From Deltaproteobacteria bacterium (GTDB taxonomy: Bacteria; Desulfobacterota; Syntrophia; Syntrophales; Fen-1087): DNA of 5,080 nt. The notes below the pieces were generated by a model. The model did no database searches, was not told the DNA's origin, and saw nothing but the letters and a program-made list of their open reading frames with translations. The position numbers and the translations under genes were made by a program. Positions 1 to 5,080 of this stretch are shown piece by piece (position 1 is the first letter of the stretch; each line of letters opens with the position of its first letter). The stretch is taken from NCBI GenBank assembly GCA_026388595.1, contig JAPLJM010000096.1, positions 1 through 5,080 on the forward strand, in the 5' to 3' direction.

Positions 1-1137
1 GGTGTTGATCGTGCTGGCTATCATATTTTTCCGCAGGTTTTCAAGTTGAAAGTGCTCATCCCGGATGCGAACCTGCGGGCCGGCGTGCAGCAGGCGGGTT
101 TCCCGCTGGAGCAGGGTCTGTCGTCGCACCCCCATTTGACCGTTAAAGACCCTTTGCAGCCTGTCCAGCCTGTCATCGACGCGGAGACGGATATCGGTCA
201 GCCTTCTTTTCGGGTCCTTCAGCCGTTCTGTCAAAGTACAGACCTGCTCTTGAAACCGGGCCAACCGACGCTGCTGCTGCTGAATCATTCTCAGGCGAAG
301 CGCTTCCAGAGAAGCGATCAGATCCCGCTTCATGGGCAGAACCAGCTCGGCCGCCGCCGATGGGGTCGGCGCCCGGAGGTCAGCGACAAAGTCGGCAATC
401 GTAAAATCCGTCTCATGGCCCACCGCCGAAATGACCGGTATCCGCGAATGAAAAATCGCCCGGGCCACGCCTTCATCATTGAACGGCGCCAGATCCTCCA
501 GCGATCCGCCCCCCCGGGCCAGAATGATCACATCGACGTCTGCGACGCCCTGCATATCCTTGATCGCCCGAATGATTTCCGGCGGCGCTTCTGCGCCCTG
601 CACACGCACCGGTGCGATCAAGATCGGCACGGAGGAGAAGCGGCGGCGGGTGACCGTCAGAATGTCCCGGATCACGGCGCCTGTGGGCGAGGTAATCACC
701 CCGATTTTGCGGGGCAGGAAGGGGATTGCCTGCTTTCGGGACGGATCGAAGCAGCCTTCGCCCTGCAGGCGCTGCTTCAACTGCTCGAAGGCTTTCTGCA
801 GGGCGCCGATGCCTTTGGGCTCCACCGCCTCCACGATCAGTTGATATTCGCCGCGGGGAATATAAACACTGAGTCTGGCCCGGCAGATGATCTGTGTGCC
901 TTCTTCAAGGTCAAACCGGGCCGGCTGAGACCGGAGGGAGGCTTTCTGCCCATAGGGGGAACGGAACATCACCGCCCGCACCTGACTTTTTTCGTCCTTC
1001 AGGGTAAAGTAGACGTGACCGGAAGCCGGCCGCCGCAGATTGGACACTTCCCCCTCCACCCAGAGGAGATCAAAGCTTTCCTCCAGCAGGTCTTTGATGT
1101 GATCGTTCAGTTCCGATACGGTCAACATGTCTTTCAT
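1..1137 (-). CDS. xseA: Exodeoxyribonuclease VII large subunit (3' end beyond window)
   Basis: This is the catalytic subunit of exonuclease VII, a cytoplasmic nuclease that, with small subunit XseB, degrades single-stranded DNA to oligonucleotides in repair. Reading the minus strand from 1137 gives 379 uninterrupted codons to the window edge; E. coli XseA has about 456, so the C-terminus is missing. Residues 6-100 form the N-terminal OB-fold (WVEGEVSN at 26-33, SGHVYFTLKD at 39-48). The catalytic domain follows, with ITSPTGAVIRDI (148-159), RGGGSLEDL (208-216) and GHETDFTIADFVADLRAPTP (240-259). D158, R208, H241 and D244 match the E. coli catalytic residues D155, R205, H238 and D241 at a constant offset. 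From about 265 the sequence turns Gln/Arg/Leu-rich, matching the family's coiled-coil arm. ATG 1137 gives a family-typical N-terminus; only a weak GGA lies upstream. An in-frame TGA near 1245 limits extension. xseB would be expected beyond the left edge but is not visible. Confidence 0.97.
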   Translation of the reverse strand, partial: MKDMLTVSELNDHIKDLLEESFDLLWVEGEVSNLRRPASGHVYFTLKDEKSQVRAVMFRSPYGQKASLRSQPARFDLEEGTQIICRARLSVYIPRGEYQLIVEAVEPKGIGALQKAFEQLKQRLQGEGCFDPSRKQAIPFLPRKIGVITSPTGAVIRDILTVTRRRFSSVPILIAPVRVQGAEAPPEIIRAIKDMQGVADVDVIILARGGGSLEDLAPFNDEGVARAIFHSRIPVISAVGHETDFTIADFVADLRAPTPSAAAELVLPMKRDLIASLEALRLRMIQQQQRRLARFQEQVCTLTERLKDPKRRLTDIRLRVDDRLDRLQRVFNGQMGVRRQTLLQRETRLLHAGPQVRIRDEHFQLENLRKNMIASTINT

Positions 1138-1160
1138 GATTGATGATCCAAGAGCTTTGC

Positions 1161-1319
1161 ATGACCTTTGAAAAATGGTTCGCGAGCGGCGAATCAAATG
1201 TTTTCCGCCTTTCCAGAGAGGACGTTTTCGGCTTGTCCTGAATCATGATGACGTCTGGTCATCCTCTTAGCGGAAAAGATTTTTGAGACGCGGCGAAGCC
1301 ATTTTTCGGAGGTCTCCAT
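1161..1319. repeat. Long imperfect inverted repeat in the xseA / DHS-like intergenic region
   Basis: Two arms (about 1161-1222 and 1262-1319) are imperfect reverse complements around a centre of about 40 bp. Matching blocks occur in the same order on both arms. GAAAAATGGTTCGC (1170-1183) faces GCGAAGCCATTTTTC (1293-1307), with one extra base. TTTTCCGC (1201-1208) faces GCGGAAAA (1270-1277). AGAGGA (1217-1222) faces TCCTCT (1262-1267). Outside the first block, ATGACCT on the left resembles the reverse complement of AGGTCTCCAT on the right. The centre holds a small inverted repeat, GATGAC-gtctg-GTCATC (1247-1263). The left arm starts 23 bp from the xseA start codon, so an xseA transcript starting further upstream would carry it as a long leader hairpin. 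It could be a dispersed intergenic repeat (BIME- or MITE-like) or a cis-regulatory structure. No transposase or target-site duplication is seen. Confidence 0.65.
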
Positions 1320-1323
1320 CCAT

Positions 1324-1335
1324 ATTGCCGGCAAT
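1324..1335. promoter_or_regulatory. Perfect 12-bp palindrome, possible operator
   Basis: ATTGCCGGCAAT is exactly self-complementary. It sits between the long inverted repeat and the promoter of the downstream deoxyhypusine-synthase-like gene, 57 bp upstream of that promoter's -35 box. The size and symmetry suit a dimeric DNA-binding protein, but no regulator is encoded in the window and I do not recognise the motif. Chance occurrence is possible. Confidence 0.3.
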
Positions 1336-1392
1336 GGGAGTATCAGAATTTCGAGGGTCTGACAAGGGATGAATGAATGGGCCACCTCATCA

Positions 1393-1421
1393 TTGACATT
1401 TCCCAAAACATGCTTTATAAA
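1393..1421 (+). promoter_or_regulatory. Sigma-70-type promoter of the DHS-like gene
   Basis: A perfect -35 box TTGACA (1393-1398) is separated by 17 bp from TATAAA (1416-1421), five of six matches to the -10 consensus. Transcription would start near 1428, leaving a leader of about 32 nt before the ATG at 1460. The match is strong enough to suggest substantial constitutive or housekeeping expression unless a repressor acts. Confidence 0.8.
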
Positions 1422-1433
1422 CACAAAAAAACG

Positions 1434-1453
1434 AGAAGGAATCAACGCCAGGG
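1434..1453 (+). promoter_or_regulatory. Unusual ribosome-binding region of the DHS-like gene
   Basis: The best Shine-Dalgarno-like sequence, AGAAGGA (1434-1440), ends 19 nt before the ATG at 1460, further than usual. The only closer purine stretch is AGGG (1450-1453), 6 nt from the ATG, which would pair weakly. No in-frame ATG, GTG or TTG lies closer to AGAAGGA, so the start at 1460 stands despite the spacing. Confidence 0.45.
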
Positions 1454-1459
1454 CATTTT

Positions 1460-2476
1460 ATGAAAAAGAAAGACCTTCTGAAGCAGCCGGTCCAGCACAT
1501 CGACATTACGGCCTTCGACGCCACACCCATCGTCACCGCCATGAGCGGCATGTCTTTTGCGGCCCGTGATTTGGCTGTGGCAGCGGATATTTATGACCGG
1601 ATGCTCGCCGACAAAAAATGCGCCGTCATCCTCACCATTGCCGGCAGCACGAGCGCCGCCGGTTGTATGCAGATTTACACGGAAATGGTTAAAAATAACA
1701 TGGTGGATGCCATCGTCGCGACCGGCGCCACGATCGTGGACATGGATTTTTTTGAAGCCCTGGGCTTCAGGCACTATCAGGGCAGTCCCCATGTGGACGA
1801 CCAGCAACTGCGAAAGCTGTATATTGACCGCATTTATGATACCTTTATCGATGAGGAAGAGCTTCAGGTCTGCGACCGGACCATCAAGGAGATCGCAGAT
1901 GCGCTGCCGCCGCGCGCCTATTCCTCCCGGGAGTTCATCCGGGAAATGGGCCGTTATCTGACCACGCATGCCCGGAAAAAGGATTCCCTCGTTCAGGCCG
2001 CCTATGAAAACGGCGTCCCCATTTTCTGTCCCGCCTTCTCCGACAGCAGCGCCGGCTTCGGCCTGGTCCTGCATCAGGTGCAGCACCCCCGGAATCATGT
2101 CTCCATTGATTCCGTGAAGGATTTTCGGGAATTAACCATGGTTAAAATCAAAGCCAAATCCACCGGACTCTTCATCATCGGAGGCGGCGCACCGAAAAAC
2201 TTTGCGCAGGACACAGTCATCTGTGCGGAAATTCTGGGCAAAAATGTGCCCATGCACAAGTATGCCATACAGATCACGGTGGCCGACATGCGCGATGGGG
2301 CCTGCTCCAGCTCCACGCTGAAGGAGGCCAGTTCCTGGGGCAAGGTGGATACTGTTTTTGAACAGATGGTTTTCGCCGAGGCCACCTCCGTCCTGCCGCT
2401 CATCGCCAGCTATGTCTATCACCGGGGCAACTGGAAAAAGCGGAAGAAGTGGCAGTTTGACGGCTTGTTTGAATGA
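1460..2476 (+). CDS. Deoxyhypusine synthase-like protein (DHS family, NAD-dependent aminobutyl transferase fold)
   Basis: This 338-residue protein belongs to the deoxyhypusine synthase / homospermidine synthase family, slightly shorter than human DHS (369). Family landmarks are MVDAIVATGATIVDMD (81-96), NGVPIFCPAFSDSSAG (184-199), GGGAPKNF (241-248) and EASSWGKV (289-296). Aligned by eye to human DHS, catalytic K329 corresponds to K295, W327 to W293, E323 to E289, and the NAD-contacting D238, D313 and S317 to D195, D279 and S283. Spermidine-pocket residues differ: D243 is F200, H288 is N247 and D316 is C282. Bacteria lack eIF5A, so true hypusine synthesis is unlikely. An NAD-dependent transfer of an aminobutyl or related group between amines (homospermidine-type polyamine chemistry) is an inference, and the substrate is unknown. 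It has no signal peptide or membrane segment, so it is presumably cytoplasmic. It is probably monocistronic: it has its own promoter and a hairpin follows, facing a convergent tRNA. Confidence 0.93.
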   Translation: MKKKDLLKQPVQHIDITAFDATPIVTAMSGMSFAARDLAVAADIYDRMLADKKCAVILTIAGSTSAAGCMQIYTEMVKNNMVDAIVATGATIVDMDFFEALGFRHYQGSPHVDDQQLRKLYIDRIYDTFIDEEELQVCDRTIKEIADALPPRAYSSREFIREMGRYLTTHARKKDSLVQAAYENGVPIFCPAFSDSSAGFGLVLHQVQHPRNHVSIDSVKDFRELTMVKIKAKSTGLFIIGGGAPKNFAQDTVICAEILGKNVPMHKYAIQITVADMRDGACSSSTLKEASSWGKVDTVFEQMVFAEATSVLPLIASYVYHRGNWKKRKKWQFDGLFE

Positions 2477-2479
2477 TGA

Positions 2480-2510
2480 AACGGGGACAGGCCATATGCC
2501 GGTCCCCGTT
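2480..2510. terminator. Strong hairpin between convergent DHS-like gene and tRNA-Ala
   Basis: AACGGGGAC (2480-2488) pairs with GTCCCCGTT (2502-2510). After one A-G mismatch, GGC (2490-2492) pairs with GCC (2498-2500) around the loop CATAT. The stem begins 3 bp after the stop codon of the plus-strand gene and 11 bp beyond the 3' end of the minus-strand tRNA, so it could end transcription from both sides. Neither strand has a T-tract directly after the stem. On the minus strand a run of six T lies before it, between tRNA and stem. It is therefore an atypical intrinsic terminator or an RNA 3'-end stabiliser. Confidence 0.55.
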
Positions 2511-2520
2511 CAAAAAAGGT

Positions 2521-2596
2521 TGGTGGAGATGAGGGGGCTCGAACCCCTGACCTCGGCATTGCGAACGCCGCGCTCTCCCAGTTGAGCTACATCCCC
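2521..2596 (-). tRNA. tRNA-Ala, anticodon CGC (reads GCG)
   Basis: A complete 76-nt cloverleaf reads on the minus strand from 2596. The acceptor stem GGGGATG pairs with CATCTCC, giving the G3-U70 wobble that identifies alanine tRNAs. The D-arm is GCTC/GAGC. The anticodon stem CGGCG/TGCCG carries loop TTCGCAA with anticodon CGC (2563-2561). The variable loop is AGGTC, and the T-arm is AGGGG/CCCCT with loop TTCGAGC. The discriminator is A and CCA is encoded (2523-2521). It is a single gene with its own promoter, convergent with the DHS-like gene and divergent from pilT. No duplicated 3' segment marking an integrated element is seen. Confidence 0.97.
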
Positions 2597-2643
2597 GACC
2601 TTGATGATCGATCCGGAAAAACCTTGCAGTCCGACGGGCACCG

Positions 2644-2671
2644 TATATATGATGTAATCTGTTTCTGTCAA
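2644..2671 (-). promoter_or_regulatory. Promoter of the tRNA-Ala gene
   Basis: On the minus strand a perfect -35 TTGACA (2671-2666) is followed after 16 bp by TATATA (2649-2644). The start would fall near 2637, about 40 nt upstream of the mature tRNA 5' end. Between the -10 box and the start the sequence is GC-rich (CGGTGCCCG), the kind of discriminator found at stringently controlled stable-RNA promoters. Confidence 0.7.
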
Positions 2672-2678
2672 GTGATAG

Positions 2679-2707
2679 TTGTAAGCTCCGCGTCTTTAAA
2701 ATATTTT
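2679..2707 (+). promoter_or_regulatory. Possible weak pilT promoter in AT-rich leader
   Basis: TTGTAA (2679-2684) and TATTTT (2702-2707) are 17 bp apart, each with four of six consensus matches. They lie in the 145-bp gap where pilT and the tRNA diverge, followed by a very AT-rich leader (about 2693-2730). The match is marginal, and I saw no clear sigma-54 -24/-12 signature in this gap. The -35 lies only 8 bp beyond the tRNA's -35 box, so the two promoters would be back to back. Confidence 0.25.
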
Positions 2708-2741
2708 CAAATAAATCAAATAAATATAAAGGAGAAGCCCC

Positions 2742-3824
2742 ATGGCAAAGATTGACGCCTTTTTTGAGCTGATGCATGAACAGGGCGCATCGGACCTGCA
2801 TCTCGTCACCGGTCAGCAGCCGGCGCTTCGCATCCGGGGTGACATTGAGCGGATCAAATTCAACGTACTGGAAAACGATGAACTCAAGGCCATGCTTTAC
2901 GAGATCACCCCGGAGCATAAGGTCAAACAGTTCGAAGAAACGGGCGACGTGGATTTTGCCTATGAGATTCCCGGACTCGCCCGGTACCGGGCCAATTTTT
3001 TCATGCAGAAGTACGGCTGTGCCGCTGTGTTCCGGGAAATCCCCACCAAGATCATGACGGCCGATCAACTGGGGCTCCCTGCCGTGGTTTCCAAGCTGGC
3101 GTCGCTTCCGCGCGGACTGGTGCTTGTGACAGGACCCACGGGCAGCGGTAAATCCACGACACTGGCCGCCATCATCGATGAAGCGAACAGGACCCGGAAA
3201 GACCACATCATCACGGTTGAAGACCCGATTGAATTTGTCCATACCAGCCAAAGCTGCATCGTCAATCACCGGGAGGTGGGCATTCATACCAAGACATTCA
3301 CGGCGGCCCTGCGCGGCGCCCTGCGCGAAGACCCCGATATCATCCTGGTGGGTGAAATGCGGGATCTGGAAACCATCCGGCTGGCCGTGGAAGCGGCCTC
3401 CACTGGCCATCTGGTCTTCGGCACCCTGCATACCTCGAGCGCCGCCAAGACTGTGGACCGCGTCATCGAGGTCTTCCCGGCCAGCGAACAGATGCAGATT
3501 CGCTCAACCCTGGCGGACGGACTGAGGGCCGTGCTCTCCCAGGTGCTGTTCAAACGTGTCGACAAAAAAGGCAGGTGCGCGGCGCTGGAGATCATGATCG
3601 CCAATTCCGCCGTCCGGAACCTTGTTCGGGAAGCCAAGACCTTCCAGATCCCTTCCATGATCCAGACGGGGAAAAAATTCGGCATGCAACTGCTCGATGA
3701 CTCGATCATGGATCTCTTGAACAAGGGTTGGATCAGCCCCGATGAAGCCTACATAAAGGCCAATGACAAGACCAAGTTCAGACCCTTCCTGAAAACGGCG
3801 CCGGGGGATTTTACGGAAGCATAG
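2742..3824 (+). CDS. pilT: Type IV pilus retraction ATPase PilT
   Basis: PilT is a hexameric cytoplasmic ATPase that docks at the inner-membrane pilus platform (PilC) and powers pilus disassembly for twitching motility, adhesion and DNA uptake. The 360 residues match the family length (about 340-370). The N-terminal domain opens with GASDLHLVTGQQPALRIRGD (15-34). The motor domain has Walker A GPTGSGKST (131-139), the Asp box VEDPIE (159-164), Walker B DIILVGEMRD (199-208) with catalytic E205, and the His box around GHLVFGTLHT (222-231). AVRNLVRE (290-297) matches the AIRNLIRE motif needed for retraction in PilT. FQIPSMIQTGKKFGMQLLDD (301-320) is also characteristic. The start is fixed by AAAGGAG (2728-2734), 7 nt before the ATG. 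A second ATPase of the same family follows 99 bp downstream on the same strand, probably in one transcript. Confidence 0.97.
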   Translation: MAKIDAFFELMHEQGASDLHLVTGQQPALRIRGDIERIKFNVLENDELKAMLYEITPEHKVKQFEETGDVDFAYEIPGLARYRANFFMQKYGCAAVFREIPTKIMTADQLGLPAVVSKLASLPRGLVLVTGPTGSGKSTTLAAIIDEANRTRKDHIITVEDPIEFVHTSQSCIVNHREVGIHTKTFTAALRGALREDPDIILVGEMRDLETIRLAVEAASTGHLVFGTLHTSSAAKTVDRVIEVFPASEQMQIRSTLADGLRAVLSQVLFKRVDKKGRCAALEIMIANSAVRNLVREAKTFQIPSMIQTGKKFGMQLLDDSIMDLLNKGWISPDEAYIKANDKTKFRPFLKTAPGDFTEA

Positions 3825-3845
3825 AGAAAAACAACCGCGTGCACC

Positions 3846-3886
3846 GTCCTGTCGGGATTCCGGGAGACCTGAACCGGAAACAGGGC
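3846..3886 (+). other. Structured intercistronic RNA element between the two pilus ATPase genes
   Basis: In the 99-bp gap after pilT, GTCCTGT (3846-3852) can pair with ACAGGGC (3880-3886), including one G-T wobble. Directly inside, TTCCGG (3858-3863) pairs with CCGGAA (3874-3879) around a 10-nt loop, with a 5-nt bulge CGGGA on the left. No T-tract follows, so it is not a standard intrinsic terminator. It could set transcript stability or the relative expression of the two genes. It ends 27 nt before the next Shine-Dalgarno sequence. Confidence 0.45.
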
Positions 3887-3923
3887 AGCGGCAGCGGGAT
3901 GCAGTACAGACAAGGGAGGAACC

Positions 3924-5080
3924 ATGAGAAAACAGGAAATCGATTATATCTTGGGAAAAATGCTTGATTCATACAGAAATGTGTCTGACTTGAACATTAC
4001 GGTCGGCAAGCCTTTCCAGGTGGAAAGCGACGGACAGTTGGCCGGGGTCGACCTGGATCCCCCTTTCACGCAGCTGACCCCCCTCCAGTCCGAAATCTTC
4101 TCGCTCAATCTCATCAATTCGGACCGCCGTCTGACGGAAACGCTGCTGTCCGAGGGGTCATGCGATTCCTCCTATGAACTGGCGGGCAAGGCCCGTTTCC
4201 GGGTCAATATTTTTGCCCAGCGGGGAAACTACTCCGTCGTATTGCGCAAGCTGGAAACGAAGATTCCCACATTCCAGGAATTGAATCTGCCGGAGGCCTT
4301 TCACAAAATGGCAGAGGAAAAAAACGGCATCATCCTTGTCACCGGCGCTACGGGCAGTGGCAAGTCCACCTCGCTGGCCGCCCTCCTGAATGAAATAAAC
4401 GAACACAAATCCGTCCATATCGTAACCCTTGAAGATCCGGTGGAATATTCCCATCCCCACAAGAAGGCCACCTTCAACCAGCGTGAAATGGGAAATGATT
4501 TCGATACCTTTGCCAGCGGCTTGCGAGCCGCATTGCGTCAGGCGCCCAAAATCATCCTCGTCGGTGAAATGCGGGACCGGGAGACGGTGGAAATCGGACT
4601 GTCCGCAGCCGAAACAGGCCATCTGGTCTTAAGCACCCTGCATACCGTTGACGCCGGACAAACCATCAACCGAATTCTCGGTATGTTCTCCACCGAAGAG
4701 GAAAATCAGATCCGCATCCGCCTGGCCGATACGATGCGTTGGATCGTCTGCCAGCGGCTGCTGCCCAAAGAGGGCGGGGGGCGGGTGGCCGCCTTTGAAA
4801 TCATGGGGCAGAACCTGCGCGTGAAGGACACCATCCTGCACGGCGAATCGGAAGGAAAAACTTACAATGAGATCATTCAGGCCGGAAAGGCCTTCGGAAT
4901 GATCCCCTTTGACGACTATATCGTGGAGTTGTACAAAGGAGAAAAAATCAGCGAAGAAACCGCCCGGGCATACGCTTCCAGCAAGGGGATCGTGGGGCGC
5001 GGGATTGATTCCGTCAAAAGCGCCAAGGGTGAGGCCACCACGACCCTCGGTAAACTCCGAGTCGACGGCAGCTACGGAAA
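3924..5080 (+). CDS. PilT/PilU-family pilus ATPase, PilU-like (3' end beyond window)
   Basis: A second secretion-superfamily hexameric ATPase follows pilT and probably acts as an accessory motor on the same pilus, as PilU does beside PilT. GGGAGGA (3914-3920) lies 3 nt before the ATG. The frame is open for 385 codons to the window edge, with no stop reached. The N-terminal domain is a diverged counterpart of PilT's (SDLNITVGKPFQVESDGQL, 21-39). Walker A is GATGSGKST (141-149), the Asp box LEDPVE (169-174), Walker B KIILVGEMRD (209-218) with E215 kept, and the His box GHLVLSTLHT (232-241). RQAP (205-208) resembles PilU rather than the EDP of PilT. The residue before the Walker B strand is K209 where PilT and PilU have Asp. 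The AIRNLIRE retraction motif is absent; NLRVKDTI (297-304) stands there. At least 25 Ser/Gly/Lys-rich residues follow the core. It could equally be called a second PilT. Confidence 0.92.
   Translation, partial: MRKQEIDYILGKMLDSYRNVSDLNITVGKPFQVESDGQLAGVDLDPPFTQLTPLQSEIFSLNLINSDRRLTETLLSEGSCDSSYELAGKARFRVNIFAQRGNYSVVLRKLETKIPTFQELNLPEAFHKMAEEKNGIILVTGATGSGKSTSLAALLNEINEHKSVHIVTLEDPVEYSHPHKKATFNQREMGNDFDTFASGLRAALRQAPKIILVGEMRDRETVEIGLSAAETGHLVLSTLHTVDAGQTINRILGMFSTEEENQIRIRLADTMRWIVCQRLLPKEGGGRVAAFEIMGQNLRVKDTILHGESEGKTYNEIIQAGKAFGMIPFDDYIVELYKGEKISEETARAYASSKGIVGRGIDSVKSAKGEATTTLGKLRVDGSYG

Noticed and set aside
46..1143. Plus-strand open frame of 365 codons covering the left fifth of the window
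   Set aside because: It is the antisense shadow of xseA. The minus-strand reading has all the exonuclease VII motifs, while the plus-strand protein is Gln/His/Arg-rich with no recognisable family.
1194..1445. Minus-strand open frame of 83 codons upstream of xseA
   Set aside because: It begins with TTG, has no convincing ribosome site, spans the inverted repeat and the palindrome, and its sequence resembles no family I know.
1442..2098. Minus-strand open frame of 218 codons
   Set aside because: It lies entirely antisense to the DHS-like gene, whose plus-strand reading is clearly a conserved enzyme.
2521..2596. tRNA gene as attachment site of an integrated element
   Set aside because: The flanks are ordinary chromosomal genes. 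No integrase and no repeated copy of the tRNA 3' segment occur in the window.
2400..3431. Minus-strand open frame of 343 codons
   Set aside because: It runs through the tRNA-Ala gene and antisense to the pilT motor domain, so its apparent protein is translated tRNA plus reversed pilT. No ribosome site or family match was seen.
5041..5064. Small inverted repeat CTCGG/CCGAG near the right edge
   Set aside because: It lies inside the open frame of the second ATPase, the stem is only 5 bp and no T-tract follows, so it is probably incidental.

Overview
The window carries five genes: an incomplete xseA on the minus strand, a deoxyhypusine-synthase-like gene, a tRNA-Ala on the minus strand, pilT, and an incomplete second PilT/PilU-type ATPase. 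Base composition is moderately GC-rich. Good Shine-Dalgarno sites precede the two pilus genes, and the promoters are sigma-70-like. A solitary bacterial deoxyhypusine synthase homologue next to tandem type IV pilus retraction ATPases fits a Gram-negative, pilus-bearing bacterium, and my best guess is a Desulfobacterota/Syntrophia-like organism. That placement is inference from gene content only, because no phylogenetic marker was compared.

Layout. Positions 1-1137 (minus) encode the first 379 residues of the exonuclease VII large subunit; the C-terminus lies beyond the left edge. Positions 1138-1459 form a divergent intergenic region. It holds a long imperfect inverted repeat (about 1161-1319), a perfect 12-bp palindrome (1324-1335) and a near-consensus promoter (1393-1421) for the next gene. 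Positions 1460-2476 (plus) encode a 338-residue deoxyhypusine-synthase-family protein. It keeps the catalytic lysine context (SWGK) but has lost the spermidine-pocket residues of the eukaryotic enzyme. A strong hairpin (2480-2510) separates it from the convergent tRNA-Ala(CGC) gene (2521-2596), which has its own recognisable promoter (2644-2671). From 2742, pilT (to 3824) is followed after a structured 99-bp gap by a second PilT/PilU-family ATPase that leaves the window at the right edge.

How the genes work together. The two ATPases very probably act on the same type IV pilus: PilT is the main retraction motor, and the second protein is an accessory or modulatory motor, as in pilT-pilU pairs. 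xseA (DNA repair), the tRNA and the deoxyhypusine-synthase-like gene appear to be independent transcription units. No mobile element, CRISPR array or toxin-antitoxin pair was seen. The least explained items are the substrate of the deoxyhypusine-synthase-like enzyme, the long inverted repeat upstream of it, and the altered Walker B region of the second ATPase.
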